Shown piece after piece: positions 7,092 through 16,254 of a stretch of 32,408 nucleotides of DNA. Both the position numbers and the translations under genes were made by a program. This DNA is from Candidatus Geocrenenecus arthurdayi (GTDB taxonomy: Archaea; Thermoproteota; Nitrososphaeria_A; Caldarchaeales; Wolframiiraptoraceae). Every line of letters begins with the position of its first letter. Positions within the stretch are counted from its first letter, which is position 1. The stretch covers positions 1 through 32,408 of the forward strand of contig JAKCEX010000012.1 of the NCBI GenBank assembly GCA_023539395.1, in the 5' to 3' direction. Under the pieces are notes generated by a model, which ran no database searches, was not told the DNA's origin, and saw only the letters and a list, made by a program, of their open reading frames with translations.

Positions 7092-8726
7092 CTATTCTCT
7101 GATAACTGCTTTCAGTGTTTCTATAGTTTTATCTATCCCCATATCCCATAGATATGGCCCTAGTCTCGGACCATAATCTCTTCCTAAGAATATCTGGTAG
7201 AGTTTCTTAAAGAATTCTGGTGGATTGATACTATGCTTTCTAGCTAATGTGAAGATTGTATTTTGTATTTCATTGGGTGATCTTGCTTGGGAGATGGCAT
7301 CAATTAGTTCTAGGATTGCTTTTCTCTCCACGCTGGTTAGAGTAATTGGTTCCTTCTTAACTACTCCAAAATCTCTAGCATAATTCATTGCTAACCTGAT
7401 CTTCTTAAGCTCTCTCTCCTCTATCCTATAACCATATTTGGAAAGCCTACTAATAATGAATTCTTCTTTCTTGTCTTCAGGGGCAACTAGTGATAAGTCA
7501 ACTATAAGCGAGTAGGGGATATGTGCTGAAGGCTTAGAAGGTGGTTTAAGAAGATTAGAGTATAGGTAAAGTCCTTTAAGCTTCTCTCTCTCCATTAAGT
7601 TATCTATCTTTACTTTATCGAAGTATACGTCTTCGAGATAATCTAGTTCATCCATCATTCTAGGTATCGTCTCGTAGGAGATAATCCTCGTACCTACAAC
7701 TCTCTTAAAGAAGAGGAGGAGAAGACTTTGAGGTAGACCATACTTATACCATTCCTGGGGAGTGAAGACGTTTCCTGCAGACTTAGATATCTTTCTACCT
7801 GATTTATCTAGAAATAACTCATATCTAATATGCGTTGGAGGTTCATATCCTAGAATATTCTTTGAAACCCAATCATTCACTTTAACGGAGTCTGCTATAT
7901 CTTTACCATACGCTTCAAACCTAATATCTAGAGCTAACCATCTTGCAGCAAACTCTGTCTTCCATGCAAGTTTACCATCATCTCTCTTAATATCTGCTAC
8001 ACCTTCATATCCGCATCCATTATACCATTTACCTTTAATCTCAACACCATTACATTTATAATATACAACTCTTTTCTCAGGATCATATTTGTATGATTGA
8101 GTAGTGTATATTCTTCCACAGTTTCTACAGATAGCAAAGTATGGTAAAACTTTAAGATATTTCTCCTGCCCCGTGAATTCAGCTATAATCCTGCCTATCT
8201 TATCTGAGTTTAATAGTATCTTGTGGATGGCTTCTGATAGGATTCCAGTAGCGTAAGCTTCTCTACCAGACTTGAATACATATTCAACGCCTGCGTAGTC
8301 TAATGCTTCTCTAAGCATTCCACTTGTATGCTCTGAAAATGAACCATGGCATCCGAATGGGTCAGGTATACTTGAAACAGGCATCAATAAGTATTCTTCA
8401 AGATTTTTTGGGAATCCCGCAGGCACTCTTCTTAAACCATCCATATCATCTGTGAAAGCAATCGATTCAGCTTTGTACCCCATCTCTCTCAAGGCCATTA
8501 CTATTCCATAAGCTCTTACAGCATCAGCCATACTACCTATGTGGGGTATACCTGAAGCTCCGAGACCACTCTCAGTCCTAATGATATCTAAACTTCTACC
8601 TAGCGCTTCCTCCCTCTTAATCAACTCATATGCAATCTTATCTATCCATGTACCATGCCCTATTACTGGTGGATTTAAACTAGCTTTACTACCTCTTGTA
8701 TTGATTCCACCTAATCTTTCACCCAT
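7092..8726 (-). CDS. lysS: Lysyl-tRNA synthetase, class I
   Basis: 544 residues, normal for archaeal class I LysRS, which charges tRNA-Lys using a Rossmann catalytic domain. The HIGH-type motif is HIGS at 62-65 and the KMSKS-type motif is KISKS at 312-316. Cysteines at about 200, 203, 225 and 238 form the zinc-binding insert in the connective region. The C-terminal half is the helical anticodon-binding cage domain. The ATG at 8726 gives a short N-terminal extension before the conserved WIDKIAYEL. It lies 38 bp downstream of the methyltransferase gene on the same strand and is probably in the same transcript. Many Thermoproteota use class II LysRS instead, so class I is a useful lineage marker. 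Confidence 0.95.
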   Translation of the reverse strand: MGERLGGINTRGSKASLNPPVIGHGTWIDKIAYELIKREEALGRSLDIIRTESGLGASGIPHIGSMADAVRAYGIVMALREMGYKAESIAFTDDMDGLRRVPAGFPKNLEEYLLMPVSSIPDPFGCHGSFSEHTSGMLREALDYAGVEYVFKSGREAYATGILSEAIHKILLNSDKIGRIIAEFTGQEKYLKVLPYFAICRNCGRIYTTQSYKYDPEKRVVYYKCNGVEIKGKWYNGCGYEGVADIKRDDGKLAWKTEFAARWLALDIRFEAYGKDIADSVKVNDWVSKNILGYEPPTHIRYELFLDKSGRKISKSAGNVFTPQEWYKYGLPQSLLLLFFKRVVGTRIISYETIPRMMDELDYLEDVYFDKVKIDNLMEREKLKGLYLYSNLLKPPSKPSAHIPYSLIVDLSLVAPEDKKEEFIISRLSKYGYRIEERELKKIRLAMNYARDFGVVKKEPITLTSVERKAILELIDAISQARSPNEIQNTIFTLARKHSINPPEFFKKLYQIFLGRDYGPRLGPYLWDMGIDKTIETLKAVIRE

Positions 8727-8764
8727 CTTATTCTATAAAAATTTGTTTCTACTTGTTCTTATGT

Positions 8765-9658
8765 TTACTTAATCCGCTTACCGTAAACGCATCTTGAGGC
8801 TTCATCATATTCTACTAGGAATCCTGCTTGCCTCATCCTTTCTATTACTCCTCTCCATATCTTCTTTCCAGAATGTACTCCGGGCTGCCCAACATAATGG
8901 ACTATCCTTCCATTAGGCTTTAATGCTCTAGCAAGCTTAAGGTAGAATTCAAGACTATATAATTCTCCTGCAATAGATATTCTCGGAGGGTCATGTATAA
9001 TTATATCAAAGTATTCTGAATATTCTTCAATACCTTCTACTACGTCTCCATGATATATCTCTATCTTTTCATCTTCCAACCATTTAGACCAAGGATTTAA
9101 AGTTGCTATACTTAATACATTTTCATCAACTTCAAATGTTACTATTCTGCATGCACCTTTTCTCAAGGATTCTATAGCAGTATATCCTAGACCCATACAT
9201 GTATCAAGAACTCTACAGCATTTGAGACGCCCTAGTAGCGATATCTTCATCTTTGCGTCAATATCGGGGGTAACATCTCTGATTCTATGCATGTGTATCC
9301 CATCTATTTCTAGTGTTGGTGGATGAAGCCATTTTACGAAGACAAGCTTATAGAAGTGTTTTTCAGCGATATGTATTGGTAAGAGCTCCCCACCTTCAAT
9401 GTAGTATATATCCCTCTCCCTATCAGCAATCTTCTCAAGCTTACTCCATTCTATAAGCTCTCCTCTAACCTCTATACCTTCACTTGTTAACTTACAGATT
9501 TCTCTAGATAATCCCAAGTCTAGAGAAACTTCTATAGATTTAGCTTTACAATCCTTAGCTTTAAGAATCTCTGAAATTACAGGATAACACAAAGTGGGCT
9601 TACCAGCCCAGTGAAACCTGACTAGTCTAAGGCTACTCTTCGTCAAGGCATCCTCCAT
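8765..9658 (-). CDS. Predicted archaeal SAM-dependent methyltransferase (COG2521-like)
   Basis: 297 residues. The N-terminal 140 residues have no clear fold assignment. A Rossmann methyltransferase domain follows, with motif I DTCMGLGYT at 152-160, an acidic residue after the second strand (TFEVDEN) and motif IV DPPR at 223-226. The DPPR motif resembles the D/N-PP-Y/R site of methyltransferases that modify amino groups or bases, so an RNA, DNA or protein target is possible. The order of motifs and the DTCMGLGYTA signature match the predicted archaeal methyltransferase family COG2521, whose substrate I do not know. The ATG at 9658 is 26 bp from the shared AT-rich promoter element. lysS lies directly downstream. 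Confidence 0.8.
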   Translation of the reverse strand: MEDALTKSSLRLVRFHWAGKPTLCYPVISEILKAKDCKAKSIEVSLDLGLSREICKLTSEGIEVRGELIEWSKLEKIADRERDIYYIEGGELLPIHIAEKHFYKLVFVKWLHPPTLEIDGIHMHRIRDVTPDIDAKMKISLLGRLKCCRVLDTCMGLGYTAIESLRKGACRIVTFEVDENVLSIATLNPWSKWLEDEKIEIYHGDVVEGIEEYSEYFDIIIHDPPRISIAGELYSLEFYLKLARALKPNGRIVHYVGQPGVHSGKKIWRGVIERMRQAGFLVEYDEASRCVYGKRIK

Positions 9659-9680
9659 TTTACAGTATCCCCTTAAGCTT

Positions 9681-9692
9681 AATTATTTATTA
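9681..9692. promoter_or_regulatory. Overlapping bidirectional TATA element
   Basis: The 12-bp AT-only stretch AATTATTTATTA lies in the 58-bp spacer between two divergent genes. It is about 26 bp from the minus-strand ATG at 9658 and about 27 bp from the plus-strand ATG at 9717, so it can serve as the TATA box of both, each giving a leaderless mRNA. Confidence 0.5.
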
Positions 9693-9716
9693 TCTCCAGC
9701 AATGATTATTTAATAG

Positions 9717-10514
9717 ATGAGGAGGGGTATCATTATTTCAAAGATTGACCCTGTATCGATGGGTGTTGCTCAGATTCTAATAGAGTCATTTGATTTCAAG
9801 CTTAATGGAGGAGTCTATAGGAGGGGAGATATTGAGATACACTTCATAGATGAGAAGCATATTTACGCTGAAATGATCGGGGAGAAGCTTGGAATAGACC
9901 TAGCAGTATTTCCATCATCTCATAAATCTGAGAAAGGCATACAAGCTTTTCTCACCCACCCCGTTGGAAATTGGAAAGATGAGGCCCTCTATGGTGGAAT
10001 ACCTAGGAAACTCTCTAAGACTAGCGGTTTAATGCTTAGAAACTCTCTACAAACTCTAATGGAAGAGGCAGATAGACTCCATATACATGGGTGGGATGTG
10101 AGACTTGAAGTTACACATCATGGTCCATACACAGAGACCCCATCCGTCTTTATAGAAGTAGGTGGAGGCGATGATTTCAATCTAACTAGGAGGGAACTAG
10201 AGGTTGTGGCCACTGCAACATATAAAGCTGCTACCACAGATATACGTAAGGATGTGGAAGTAGCTGTAGGGTTTGGAGGAGGCCACTACGCTCCCACATT
10301 TACAAAGCTTGTAGCTAGTGGTGAGTATATCATAGGCCATATGTGCCCAAAGTATGCTCTACCTATAGATGAAGTAATGGTTAAGGAGGCAGTAGAGAAG
10401 AACGTGGAAAAAACAACATACGCGTTAATAGATTGGAAGGGAGTATCATCGGATCATAGAAGAGAACTCCTCATCATGCTTAAAAGACATGATTTAGAGA
10501 TAACTAAGGTTTAA
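9717..10514 (+). CDS. dtdA: D-aminoacyl-tRNA deacylase, archaeal type
   Basis: 265 residues, the usual length of archaeal/plant DtdA (GEK1 family). The enzyme hydrolyses D-amino acids wrongly attached to tRNA and so recycles tRNA and protects protein synthesis. Conserved blocks are HPVGNWKDE at 81-89, EVTHHGP at 131-137 with its two histidines, GGGHYAP at 187-193, and GHMCPKYAL near 207. The histidines and acidic residues are those expected for the metal site. The ATG at 9717 has no Shine-Dalgarno sequence and fits a leaderless mRNA from the shared promoter. Divergence from lysS and the methyltransferase places several translation-related genes around one promoter region. Confidence 0.93.
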   Translation: MRRGIIISKIDPVSMGVAQILIESFDFKLNGGVYRRGDIEIHFIDEKHIYAEMIGEKLGIDLAVFPSSHKSEKGIQAFLTHPVGNWKDEALYGGIPRKLSKTSGLMLRNSLQTLMEEADRLHIHGWDVRLEVTHHGPYTETPSVFIEVGGGDDFNLTRRELEVVATATYKAATTDIRKDVEVAVGFGGGHYAPTFTKLVASGEYIIGHMCPKYALPIDEVMVKEAVEKNVEKTTYALIDWKGVSSDHRRELLIMLKRHDLEITKV

Positions 10515-10550
10515 TATCTAGATTACCTGATCCTGATTTAAAACAATGCT

Positions 10551-10558
10551 TTTAAATA
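10551..10558 (+). promoter_or_regulatory. TATA-like box of the HTH gene
   Basis: TTTAAATA lies about 29 bp upstream of the ATG at 10584, and there is no Shine-Dalgarno sequence. This suggests a leaderless or near-leaderless transcript. Confidence 0.5.
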
Positions 10559-10583
10559 AAAGCTATGAATTCTTCATATTGGG

Positions 10584-10958
10584 ATGCAGCTTCCTTCAGA
10601 AATAGAAGCTAGATACGTTCTCCCTGCTCTTAGAGCATTAGTAGCTAAGAAGCTTGTCTTAGAGAAGGGGTATACTCAAGAGAAGGCTGCTAGAGCTGTT
10701 GGTGTAACACAAGCAGCTATCAGTAATTATATTAGAGGTGTTAGAGGGTTCAGGATATACTGGGAGAACAACCCAATAGTTCTTAAGTATGTTGATAAGA
10801 TTGTAGAGTTAATAGTAGGTAAGAGCGACCCCAAAGAGATAACCAGAGAATTCAATCAGATGTTAACAGAATTAAGGAAAGCCGGCGTTCTTTGTAGACT
10901 GCATAAGAATGTTGAACCATTCGTAGATATAGATGAATGTAATGTGTGCTTTGAATAG
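10584..10958 (+). CDS. HTH regulator resembling the N-terminal half of ThiR
   Basis: 124 residues. An Xre-like helix-turn-helix spans about 29-52 (YTQEKAARAVGVTQAAISNY). The C-terminus carries C104-x2-H107 and C119-x2-C122, a likely zinc site. The same HTH-plus-CxxH/CxxC layout forms residues 1-122 of the ThiN-domain protein at 18968-19933, so the two are paralogues and this one lacks the ligand-binding domain. The family matches predicted archaeal regulators of COG2522. It is 15 bp upstream of the MoaD/ThiS-like gene and probably co-transcribed, so a role in controlling sulfur-carrier or cofactor genes is likely but not shown. It is complete for a standalone member rather than visibly truncated. 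Confidence 0.82.
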   Translation: MQLPSEIEARYVLPALRALVAKKLVLEKGYTQEKAARAVGVTQAAISNYIRGVRGFRIYWENNPIVLKYVDKIVELIVGKSDPKEITREFNQMLTELRKAGVLCRLHKNVEPFVDIDECNVCFE

Positions 10959-10973
10959 CCCTGGTGGATCTAG

Positions 10974-11264
10974 ATGGTTAGGATAACTGTTAAAGCCTTT
11001 GCAACTATTAGGGAAGCTATAGGAGAATTTGGAAAAATATCACTTGAGTTTCCAGAACAAGTAACAGTGAAGAACTTAATAGAAGTTTTATCTAAGAATT
11101 TCGGTGAAAGATTTAATTCAGAAGTTCTAGATGATAATGGGCTGCCTAAGAAGACTATAAAGATATTTGTAAATGGTAGGGATATAGAATTCCTAGATGG
11201 GTTATCTACAATTCTTAAGGATGAAGATGAAGTAGCATTAATTCCACCTATAGCTGGTGGATAA
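10974..11264 (+). CDS. MoaD/ThiS-family sulfur-carrier protein
   Basis: 96 residues with a beta-grasp (ubiquitin-like) pattern, ending in the PPIAGG tail. The terminal Gly-Gly is the site that an E1-like enzyme adenylates and converts to a thiocarboxylate. It may feed sulfur into molybdopterin/tungstopterin (MoaD role), or act as a small archaeal modifier protein. The ATG at 10974 has a Shine-Dalgarno-like GGTGGATC a few bases upstream. The MoeB-like E1 is the next gene, and the surroundings are molybdenum/tungsten cofactor genes, which favours MoaD. ThiS cannot be excluded, given the ThiR-like neighbour. Confidence 0.85.
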   Translation: MVRITVKAFATIREAIGEFGKISLEFPEQVTVKNLIEVLSKNFGERFNSEVLDDNGLPKKTIKIFVNGRDIEFLDGLSTILKDEDEVALIPPIAGG

Positions 11265-11572
11265 ACCTATCTTCAAAGAATAGATTATATGAAGAAAAAC
11301 TACGGTGGACCCTCTTACATTTAATTTAACCCTGGCATGACACTGATTTCTCCGCTTCTCTACATGAGCTTTAATCATGACTCATATCTTAGCATAATAG
11401 AAGAATTATTCATGGGAGTCGTGATGTCTTCTAAAATAATCGAATCCCAGTAAGATTTAGAGGCTGCTCCTCTAATTACGGCATCTACTGTTTCTCATCC
11501 GAGATGAGGTGGAAGATGTATTCTGAAATATAATTTTAAATTATCTTAATTTGTTGATTCTTCTGGTTTTCT
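11265..11572. other. 308-bp intergenic region without a convincing gene
   Basis: The stretch separates the MoaD-like gene from the MoeB-like gene. It holds a 29-codon ORF (11364-11453) with no ribosome binding site or recognisable similarity, a small hairpin CTCATC-CGA-GATGAG (11494-11508), and an AT-rich TATA-like block near 11530-11545 that probably drives the MoeB-like gene. No cofactor riboswitch could be recognised. Confidence 0.5.
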
Positions 11573-12319
11573 ATGAAAGCTCTTAGTATGAGGGAAATTG
11601 AAAGATATGATAGGCAGATAAGAATCCGTGAACTGGGTGTGGAGGGACAGCTTAAGCTTAAAAATTCTAGAGTTCTAGTAGCTGGAGTTGGTGGATTAGG
11701 AGGTATCGCTACAATGTATCTAGCTGCTGCTGGAGTTGGATTTATTAGAATAGTAGATGAAGGAGTGCTAGAATTAAATAACTTGAATCGTCAAATACCA
11801 TACTCTGAGAAGGATCTTGGAAGACTTAAAGTCGAAGCTGCTGCTGAAAGACTCAAGTCTCTTAATTCAGATATCACCATCGAACCTATCCCAGAGAAGA
11901 TTACTTCTGAAAATGTAGATGAGTTACTAAGAGATATAGACTTAGTTATTGATGGATTGGATAATTTCAAAACAAGATTAATAATTAACGATAAGTGTAT
12001 CGAGTATAGAATACCATTCATCCATGGAGCAATATATTCTTTTGAAGGTAGATTAATGACGGTTATCCCTGGAAGGAGTCCATGTCTCCGATGCTTGATA
12101 CCTTCAGCTCCACCAGAATATGATACTATACCCGTTATAGGTCCTATACCTGGAGTAATAGGGTGCCTTGAAGCTCTTGAAGCAGTAAAGATAATTACAG
12201 GTGTAGGTAAACCATTCACTGATAGTATACTGATATTTGATGGACTGAATCTTGAATTTACATCTATACCTATAGCTAGGTCTCCTAGATGCCCAGCATG
12301 TTCTATTCTTACCGACTAG
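11573..12319 (+). CDS. moeB: MoeB/ThiF-like E1 adenylyltransferase
   Basis: 248 residues. The enzyme adenylates the C-terminal glycine of a MoaD/ThiS-like sulfur carrier. The ATP-binding loop GVGGLGG lies at 38-44, LNRQ with the conserved Asn/Arg at 71-74, and the DGLDN segment at about 127-131. Two cysteine pairs (C171/C174 and C240/C243) form the structural zinc site of this family. No rhodanese domain is fused. Its partner is most likely the GG-ending protein 308 bp upstream. In archaea one such E1 (UbaA) can serve molybdopterin synthesis, tRNA thiolation and protein modification, so the symbol is approximate. The gene is convergent with the tungsten oxidoreductase, with only 20 bp between the stops. 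Confidence 0.88.
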   Translation: MKALSMREIERYDRQIRIRELGVEGQLKLKNSRVLVAGVGGLGGIATMYLAAAGVGFIRIVDEGVLELNNLNRQIPYSEKDLGRLKVEAAAERLKSLNSDITIEPIPEKITSENVDELLRDIDLVIDGLDNFKTRLIINDKCIEYRIPFIHGAIYSFEGRLMTVIPGRSPCLRCLIPSAPPEYDTIPVIGPIPGVIGCLEALEAVKIITGVGKPFTDSILIFDGLNLEFTSIPIARSPRCPACSILTD

Positions 12320-12326
12320 AAAAAAA
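12320..12326 (-). terminator. Poly-T tract after the oxidoreductase gene
   Basis: Seven A on the plus strand give T7 on the minus strand 14-20 bases after the minus-strand stop codon, typical of archaeal T-tract termination. It lies in the 20-bp convergent spacer. Confidence 0.5.
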
Positions 12327-12339
12327 GGGAGGGTTAAGG

Positions 12340-14172
12340 TTAGATTATTCCAAGTTGTTTGAGACGTTCTTCCGGTATAGTTCCATCTATGTTCCATCCA
12401 TGCTTCTTATAGTATTCATCTAGAAGCTTGTTCAATGTTGCTTCATCTATTACATGACCTTTTGACGGGCCACTAGGAGATGGCTCAGTCATGAACCTCT
12501 TCGGAAGCCTATCATCTTTTCTGGATAGACCATGTAGTTGGTTAAAGTATCTTTCCTGAGTCCAGATCCTCTCACCTATGTCTAGAACATCATCTGTACT
12601 TATATCCCATCCAGTATAAGCCGAGAATAAGGCTGCGTAATCTTCAAGTCCAAGAGCGAATGTACTGAATTTACATAGATCAAGGCTATCTACGAATGCG
12701 AATAGCCTCTCCAATAAATGTACGAGTTCTACTTTATTCTCTACTGCAAGCGGGTCAGTCTTGTATGGTATCCCTAGAATCTCAGAAGCAGGCGTATAAG
12801 CTCTTAAGTGACATGCACCTCTATTTGAAACCGCGTATCCCAGTGCAAACCCCTTCAAACCCCTGGGATCATATGCAGGAATACATTGACCTTTAACAGC
12901 CATTGCTAAATCTGGGTCTCCAAGTAACTGAGCGGCTTTAGCTCCTCCTTCAGCTAGAGTGTTTCCCAAGTCAGTCTCTCTATACGTAAGCCTCTTAGTG
13001 AGTTCTACAAATTTATCTATGTCTCCCCATTTTATACTCTCTTTAATTAGTCCTCTCTCAGAAGCTTCTGCAGCTACAGCGAGTGTAGCTCCAAGCTCTA
13101 TGGTATCTACCCCATAGAGGTTTGCTAAGTAATTTAGGTAGGAGACTGCTTCAATGTGTCCAACGCCTATCATTGCTCCTAGAGACCATACTGTTTCATA
13201 TTCGGGGCCCTCGGACTTGTGTTTGAATTTTCCATCAAATACTTGTACTTCTCTTTTACATGCTACTGGGCATGCATGGCATGTAGGTGTATTCTTTAAT
13301 ATCGTACCTCTTAGGTTTTCTCCCGAGATATAATAGGCGAATTCAAACATTGTATCTTTAGCATTCCTAGTAGGCCATGCACCGATCTCATTAACAAGAT
13401 TAACTAGTACGGATGTTCCATATACGGATAATCCACCTTTCTTAGGCCCAGTAATAGGGCTTTCATTAATCTTCTTTAAAGCCTGCTGTCTTGCTTTCTC
13501 AAATTCATCTGGTCTAGCTGGTTTAGGCATATCTTTTTCCTCACCTAGTATTGCTAAACATTTAACCTTCTTCGACCCCATCACTGCTCCCATACCAGTT
13601 CTACCCGAGGCTCTGCCCATCGACTGCCTGCCATAGTGCATTATGTTTGCAAAATTCACTTTATTCTCTCCAGCTGGTCCTATACCATAGAATTGTACAT
13701 CTTCACCGTGCTTCTCCCGTAGCATGCGATATGCTTCTTCAGTTGTCTTACCCCATAGGTTCGAAGCATCCTCGATGGATACTGTCTTATCTTTTACAAG
13801 TAGGTAGACTGGTTTATCGCTTGCGCCTGTGAGTACTACTCCATCGAATCCAGCCCATTTTAGTGTTGCGCCAGCCCATCCTCCTGCATGAGCGTCTCCG
13901 AAGATGCCTGTAAGAGGCGATCTGGATACTGCGCATATCCTACCACTCATAGGTGTGAGTGTCCCAGTTAGCGGTCCATTCATTATTGCTAGTACATTTT
14001 CTGGTGAGAGGGGATCTTTACCGACAGCATGCTTAAGAATTATTCTACCTCCAAGCCCTCTTCCCCCAATAAACTTCCTAGCTTCTTCTTCATCTACTTC
14101 TTGATATTCAACTTTCTTATTCGTTAGGTCTACCCAGGCAATTCTATTTGCATATCCCCCTGCCTTTACCAT
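12340..14172 (-). CDS. aor: Aldehyde:ferredoxin oxidoreductase family tungstoenzyme
   Basis: 610 residues, the normal size of the AOR family, which oxidises aldehydes to acids with a bis-tungstopterin and a 4Fe-4S cluster and passes electrons to ferredoxin. Cluster ligands are C298, C301, C305 (CHACPVAC) and C500 in DSLDLC. The N-terminal beta domain contains the SGR and SPLTG motifs, and the EGPEYET segment (321-327) is the acidic pterin/proton-transfer region. There is no signal peptide, so it is cytoplasmic. Substrate preference (AOR, FOR, GOR or WOR type) cannot be read from the sequence. The two MoeA genes upstream on the same strand would supply metal insertion. The start is ATG 14172, followed upstream by a short palindrome. 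Confidence 0.93.
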   Translation of the reverse strand: MVKAGGYANRIAWVDLTNKKVEYQEVDEEEARKFIGGRGLGGRIILKHAVGKDPLSPENVLAIMNGPLTGTLTPMSGRICAVSRSPLTGIFGDAHAGGWAGATLKWAGFDGVVLTGASDKPVYLLVKDKTVSIEDASNLWGKTTEEAYRMLREKHGEDVQFYGIGPAGENKVNFANIMHYGRQSMGRASGRTGMGAVMGSKKVKCLAILGEEKDMPKPARPDEFEKARQQALKKINESPITGPKKGGLSVYGTSVLVNLVNEIGAWPTRNAKDTMFEFAYYISGENLRGTILKNTPTCHACPVACKREVQVFDGKFKHKSEGPEYETVWSLGAMIGVGHIEAVSYLNYLANLYGVDTIELGATLAVAAEASERGLIKESIKWGDIDKFVELTKRLTYRETDLGNTLAEGGAKAAQLLGDPDLAMAVKGQCIPAYDPRGLKGFALGYAVSNRGACHLRAYTPASEILGIPYKTDPLAVENKVELVHLLERLFAFVDSLDLCKFSTFALGLEDYAALFSAYTGWDISTDDVLDIGERIWTQERYFNQLHGLSRKDDRLPKRFMTEPSPSGPSKGHVIDEATLNKLLDEYYKKHGWNIDGTIPEERLKQLGII

Positions 14173-14189
14173 AACATAGAAAATATGTT
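14173..14189. repeat. 6-bp inverted repeat next to the oxidoreductase start codon
   Basis: AACATA and TATGTT flank GAAAA, immediately upstream of the ATG at 14172. It could be a small operator or a leader hairpin; being AT-rich it could also be chance. Confidence 0.45.
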
Positions 14190-14237
14190 GGCCAGGGGAT
14201 ATATTGTTTACTCAATCATTGAGGTCACGGTATTACC

Positions 14238-16184
14238 CTACCCAAATATCTTCCGACCAGTCTCAGGGCATGTCTTATAATAGGGTATTTCTTCAAGTTT
14301 CCTGTGGAATGATTCGCTTCTCAAGGTTTCTATAAACCTCTCTACGCTTTCTTTTGATAACCTATCTTTCCTGACTGCAAAGTCAAAGTATTCTTCTGCT
14401 AGTGGGATGAAATCTAATCCATAGAGTTCTGCAACGTATCCTACAGCTATCCCTACATCAGCTCTCCCTTGAGCAACTGCAGAAGCCACGGCTGTATGCG
14501 TTTTAACTTCGTAAGTATACCCTCTAATCTTCTTCTCAGGTTCTCCTACTCCAAGTTCTGATAACTTTATGTCTAGAAATGTTCTGACACCTGAGCCTTT
14601 TACTCTATTTACAAATATGACGTCTTCTCTTAAGATATCTTCTATTTTCTTGATATTCTTAGGGTTTTCCTTAGCTATTACGAGACCTATTGTTCTTATG
14701 TATCCTCTGTAGATCTCCACCTCATTCTCTAAACCCATCTTCCTAGGCATGTGGATATTATATTTACGTGTTTCAGGGTCTAGTAAATGCGTTCCAGCAA
14801 TATCTGCTTCACCCCTCTTTAATGCTCTCCAACCTGAGAATGAGCCTACATTAACCTGTTTAGCATCCCATAATCCAGCTTCATCTAGAAGAATGCTGAG
14901 AGCTGGACAATTACTTCCAACGATAGAGATGCTGGGAATCTTCAATGGTTGGAATAGTTTCACTGCAACTTCTTCATCTTCAGATAGATATTGTTTCTCT
15001 TCTTCAATATCTATGAAGCCATCAGCTATTGATAATGTTGTAGCTGCACCAGAATCTCCTAATACTGGGTAGGCTATGAGCCCCTCCGCTGAGCTTAATA
15101 CCTGGACTGGGATGAGATGTCTTCTACCTTTTCCCGTCTCAATTCTTATAGGTATCTTTGCTTTAACAATATTTTCTTCTCCAAAACTCTGCATCCCCAT
15201 CATCTTCATAATGATAGGTTTAGCTAGAACCATGAATACCATCATAGCTGAGAGGGGGAATCCAGGTAAACCTATCAGTAGCTTATTATCTTCTGTAGCA
15301 GCTATAACGGTAGGTTTACCTGGCTTAATCTTTAACCCATGTATGAGTACTCCTCCAAGTTCTTCGAATACTCTATAGATTATATCTCCAAACCCAGCCG
15401 AAGTACTACCTGAAGTTACAATTATATCGTATTTTTCTAATGCTTTTTCGATGGATTTCTTGATAACTATATAGTTGTCAGGTAAGATACCGTGGAAATC
15501 AACTTTTACACCTAAATCTTTCAACATTGCTGATATAGCATGACTGTTAACATCATATATTTTGCCTGGCTTGAGCTTCTCTGATATGGGAATTAACTCA
15601 TTACCTGTTGAGAATATAGCTACTCTAGGTGTAGCATAGACTTTAACCTCACTGCATCCCACAGCTGCTAGAGCACCCATCTCCCTAGGACCTATTCTTC
15701 TACCTCTCCTCAATATCAAGTCTCCAATAGATGCATCAGACCCTGTTTGCGCAATATTCTCCCCTGGAGATACACCTCTATAAACCAGTATGTCTCCGTC
15801 TTCAGTTTTAGTATACTCTACCATGACTACAGCATCTGCTCCACGAGGTATCGGTGCACCTGTAGATATCTCTACGCATGTTCCCCTATAAATCTCTATA
15901 TTTGGTATGTCTCCGACCTCAACTTTACCTAATAGTTTTAGCTTAGCAGGGTTTGCTTCATCAGCATTGTATGTGTCTTCAGCTATAACTGCATACCCAT
16001 CTACTGTACTCCTATCAAATGGTGGGGAGTCAACACGTGCATAAACATCTTCTGCAAGGATACGACCGTAAGCATGGTGTAGTGGGACAGACTCTATACC
16101 TAGAGGTTTAATCCCTCCCATTTTTTCATCAATAATTCTAAGAGCTTCTTCGAGAGATACAAGTTTATGGAAAACTAACGCCAT
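14238..16184 (-). CDS. moeA: MoeA fused to a periplasmic-binding-protein-like domain
   Basis: 648 residues from the ATG at 16184. A GTG at 16193 is in frame, but it lies inside the Shine-Dalgarno sequence AAAGGTGAAT that serves this ATG. Residues 1 to about 400 are a full MoeA molybdotransferase, with FDRSTVDGYAV near the start, the TGNELIP segment, TSGSTSAG of the MPT-binding domain and LPGFPLSA. MoeA inserts molybdate or tungstate into adenylylated pterin. Residues about 410-648 form a two-lobed binding domain of the type found in MoeA/LysR-substrate-binding fusions (COG1910), perhaps an oxyanion sensor. It is 65 bp upstream of the tungstoenzyme gene and downstream of the second moeA. Confidence 0.92.
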   Translation of the reverse strand: MALVFHKLVSLEEALRIIDEKMGGIKPLGIESVPLHHAYGRILAEDVYARVDSPPFDRSTVDGYAVIAEDTYNADEANPAKLKLLGKVEVGDIPNIEIYRGTCVEISTGAPIPRGADAVVMVEYTKTEDGDILVYRGVSPGENIAQTGSDASIGDLILRRGRRIGPREMGALAAVGCSEVKVYATPRVAIFSTGNELIPISEKLKPGKIYDVNSHAISAMLKDLGVKVDFHGILPDNYIVIKKSIEKALEKYDIIVTSGSTSAGFGDIIYRVFEELGGVLIHGLKIKPGKPTVIAATEDNKLLIGLPGFPLSAMMVFMVLAKPIIMKMMGMQSFGEENIVKAKIPIRIETGKGRRHLIPVQVLSSAEGLIAYPVLGDSGAATTLSIADGFIDIEEEKQYLSEDEEVAVKLFQPLKIPSISIVGSNCPALSILLDEAGLWDAKQVNVGSFSGWRALKRGEADIAGTHLLDPETRKYNIHMPRKMGLENEVEIYRGYIRTIGLVIAKENPKNIKKIEDILREDVIFVNRVKGSGVRTFLDIKLSELGVGEPEKKIRGYTYEVKTHTAVASAVAQGRADVGIAVGYVAELYGLDFIPLAEEYFDFAVRKDRLSKESVERFIETLRSESFHRKLEEIPYYKTCPETGRKIFG

Positions 16185-16254
16185 CCTATTCACCTTTAAA
16201 GTATCTTAAAAGGTTAATATTTCTATATCCTAAATAATCTTTTTTACACCCTAA

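Noticed and set aside
11364-11453. 29-codon ORF between the MoaD-like and MoeB-like genes
   Set aside because: It has no Shine-Dalgarno sequence, a poor TATA position and no recognisable similarity.
11791-12397. Two minus-strand ORFs opposite the MoeB-like gene
   Set aside because: Both are shadows of the E1 gene and of the 3' end of the oxidoreductase gene.
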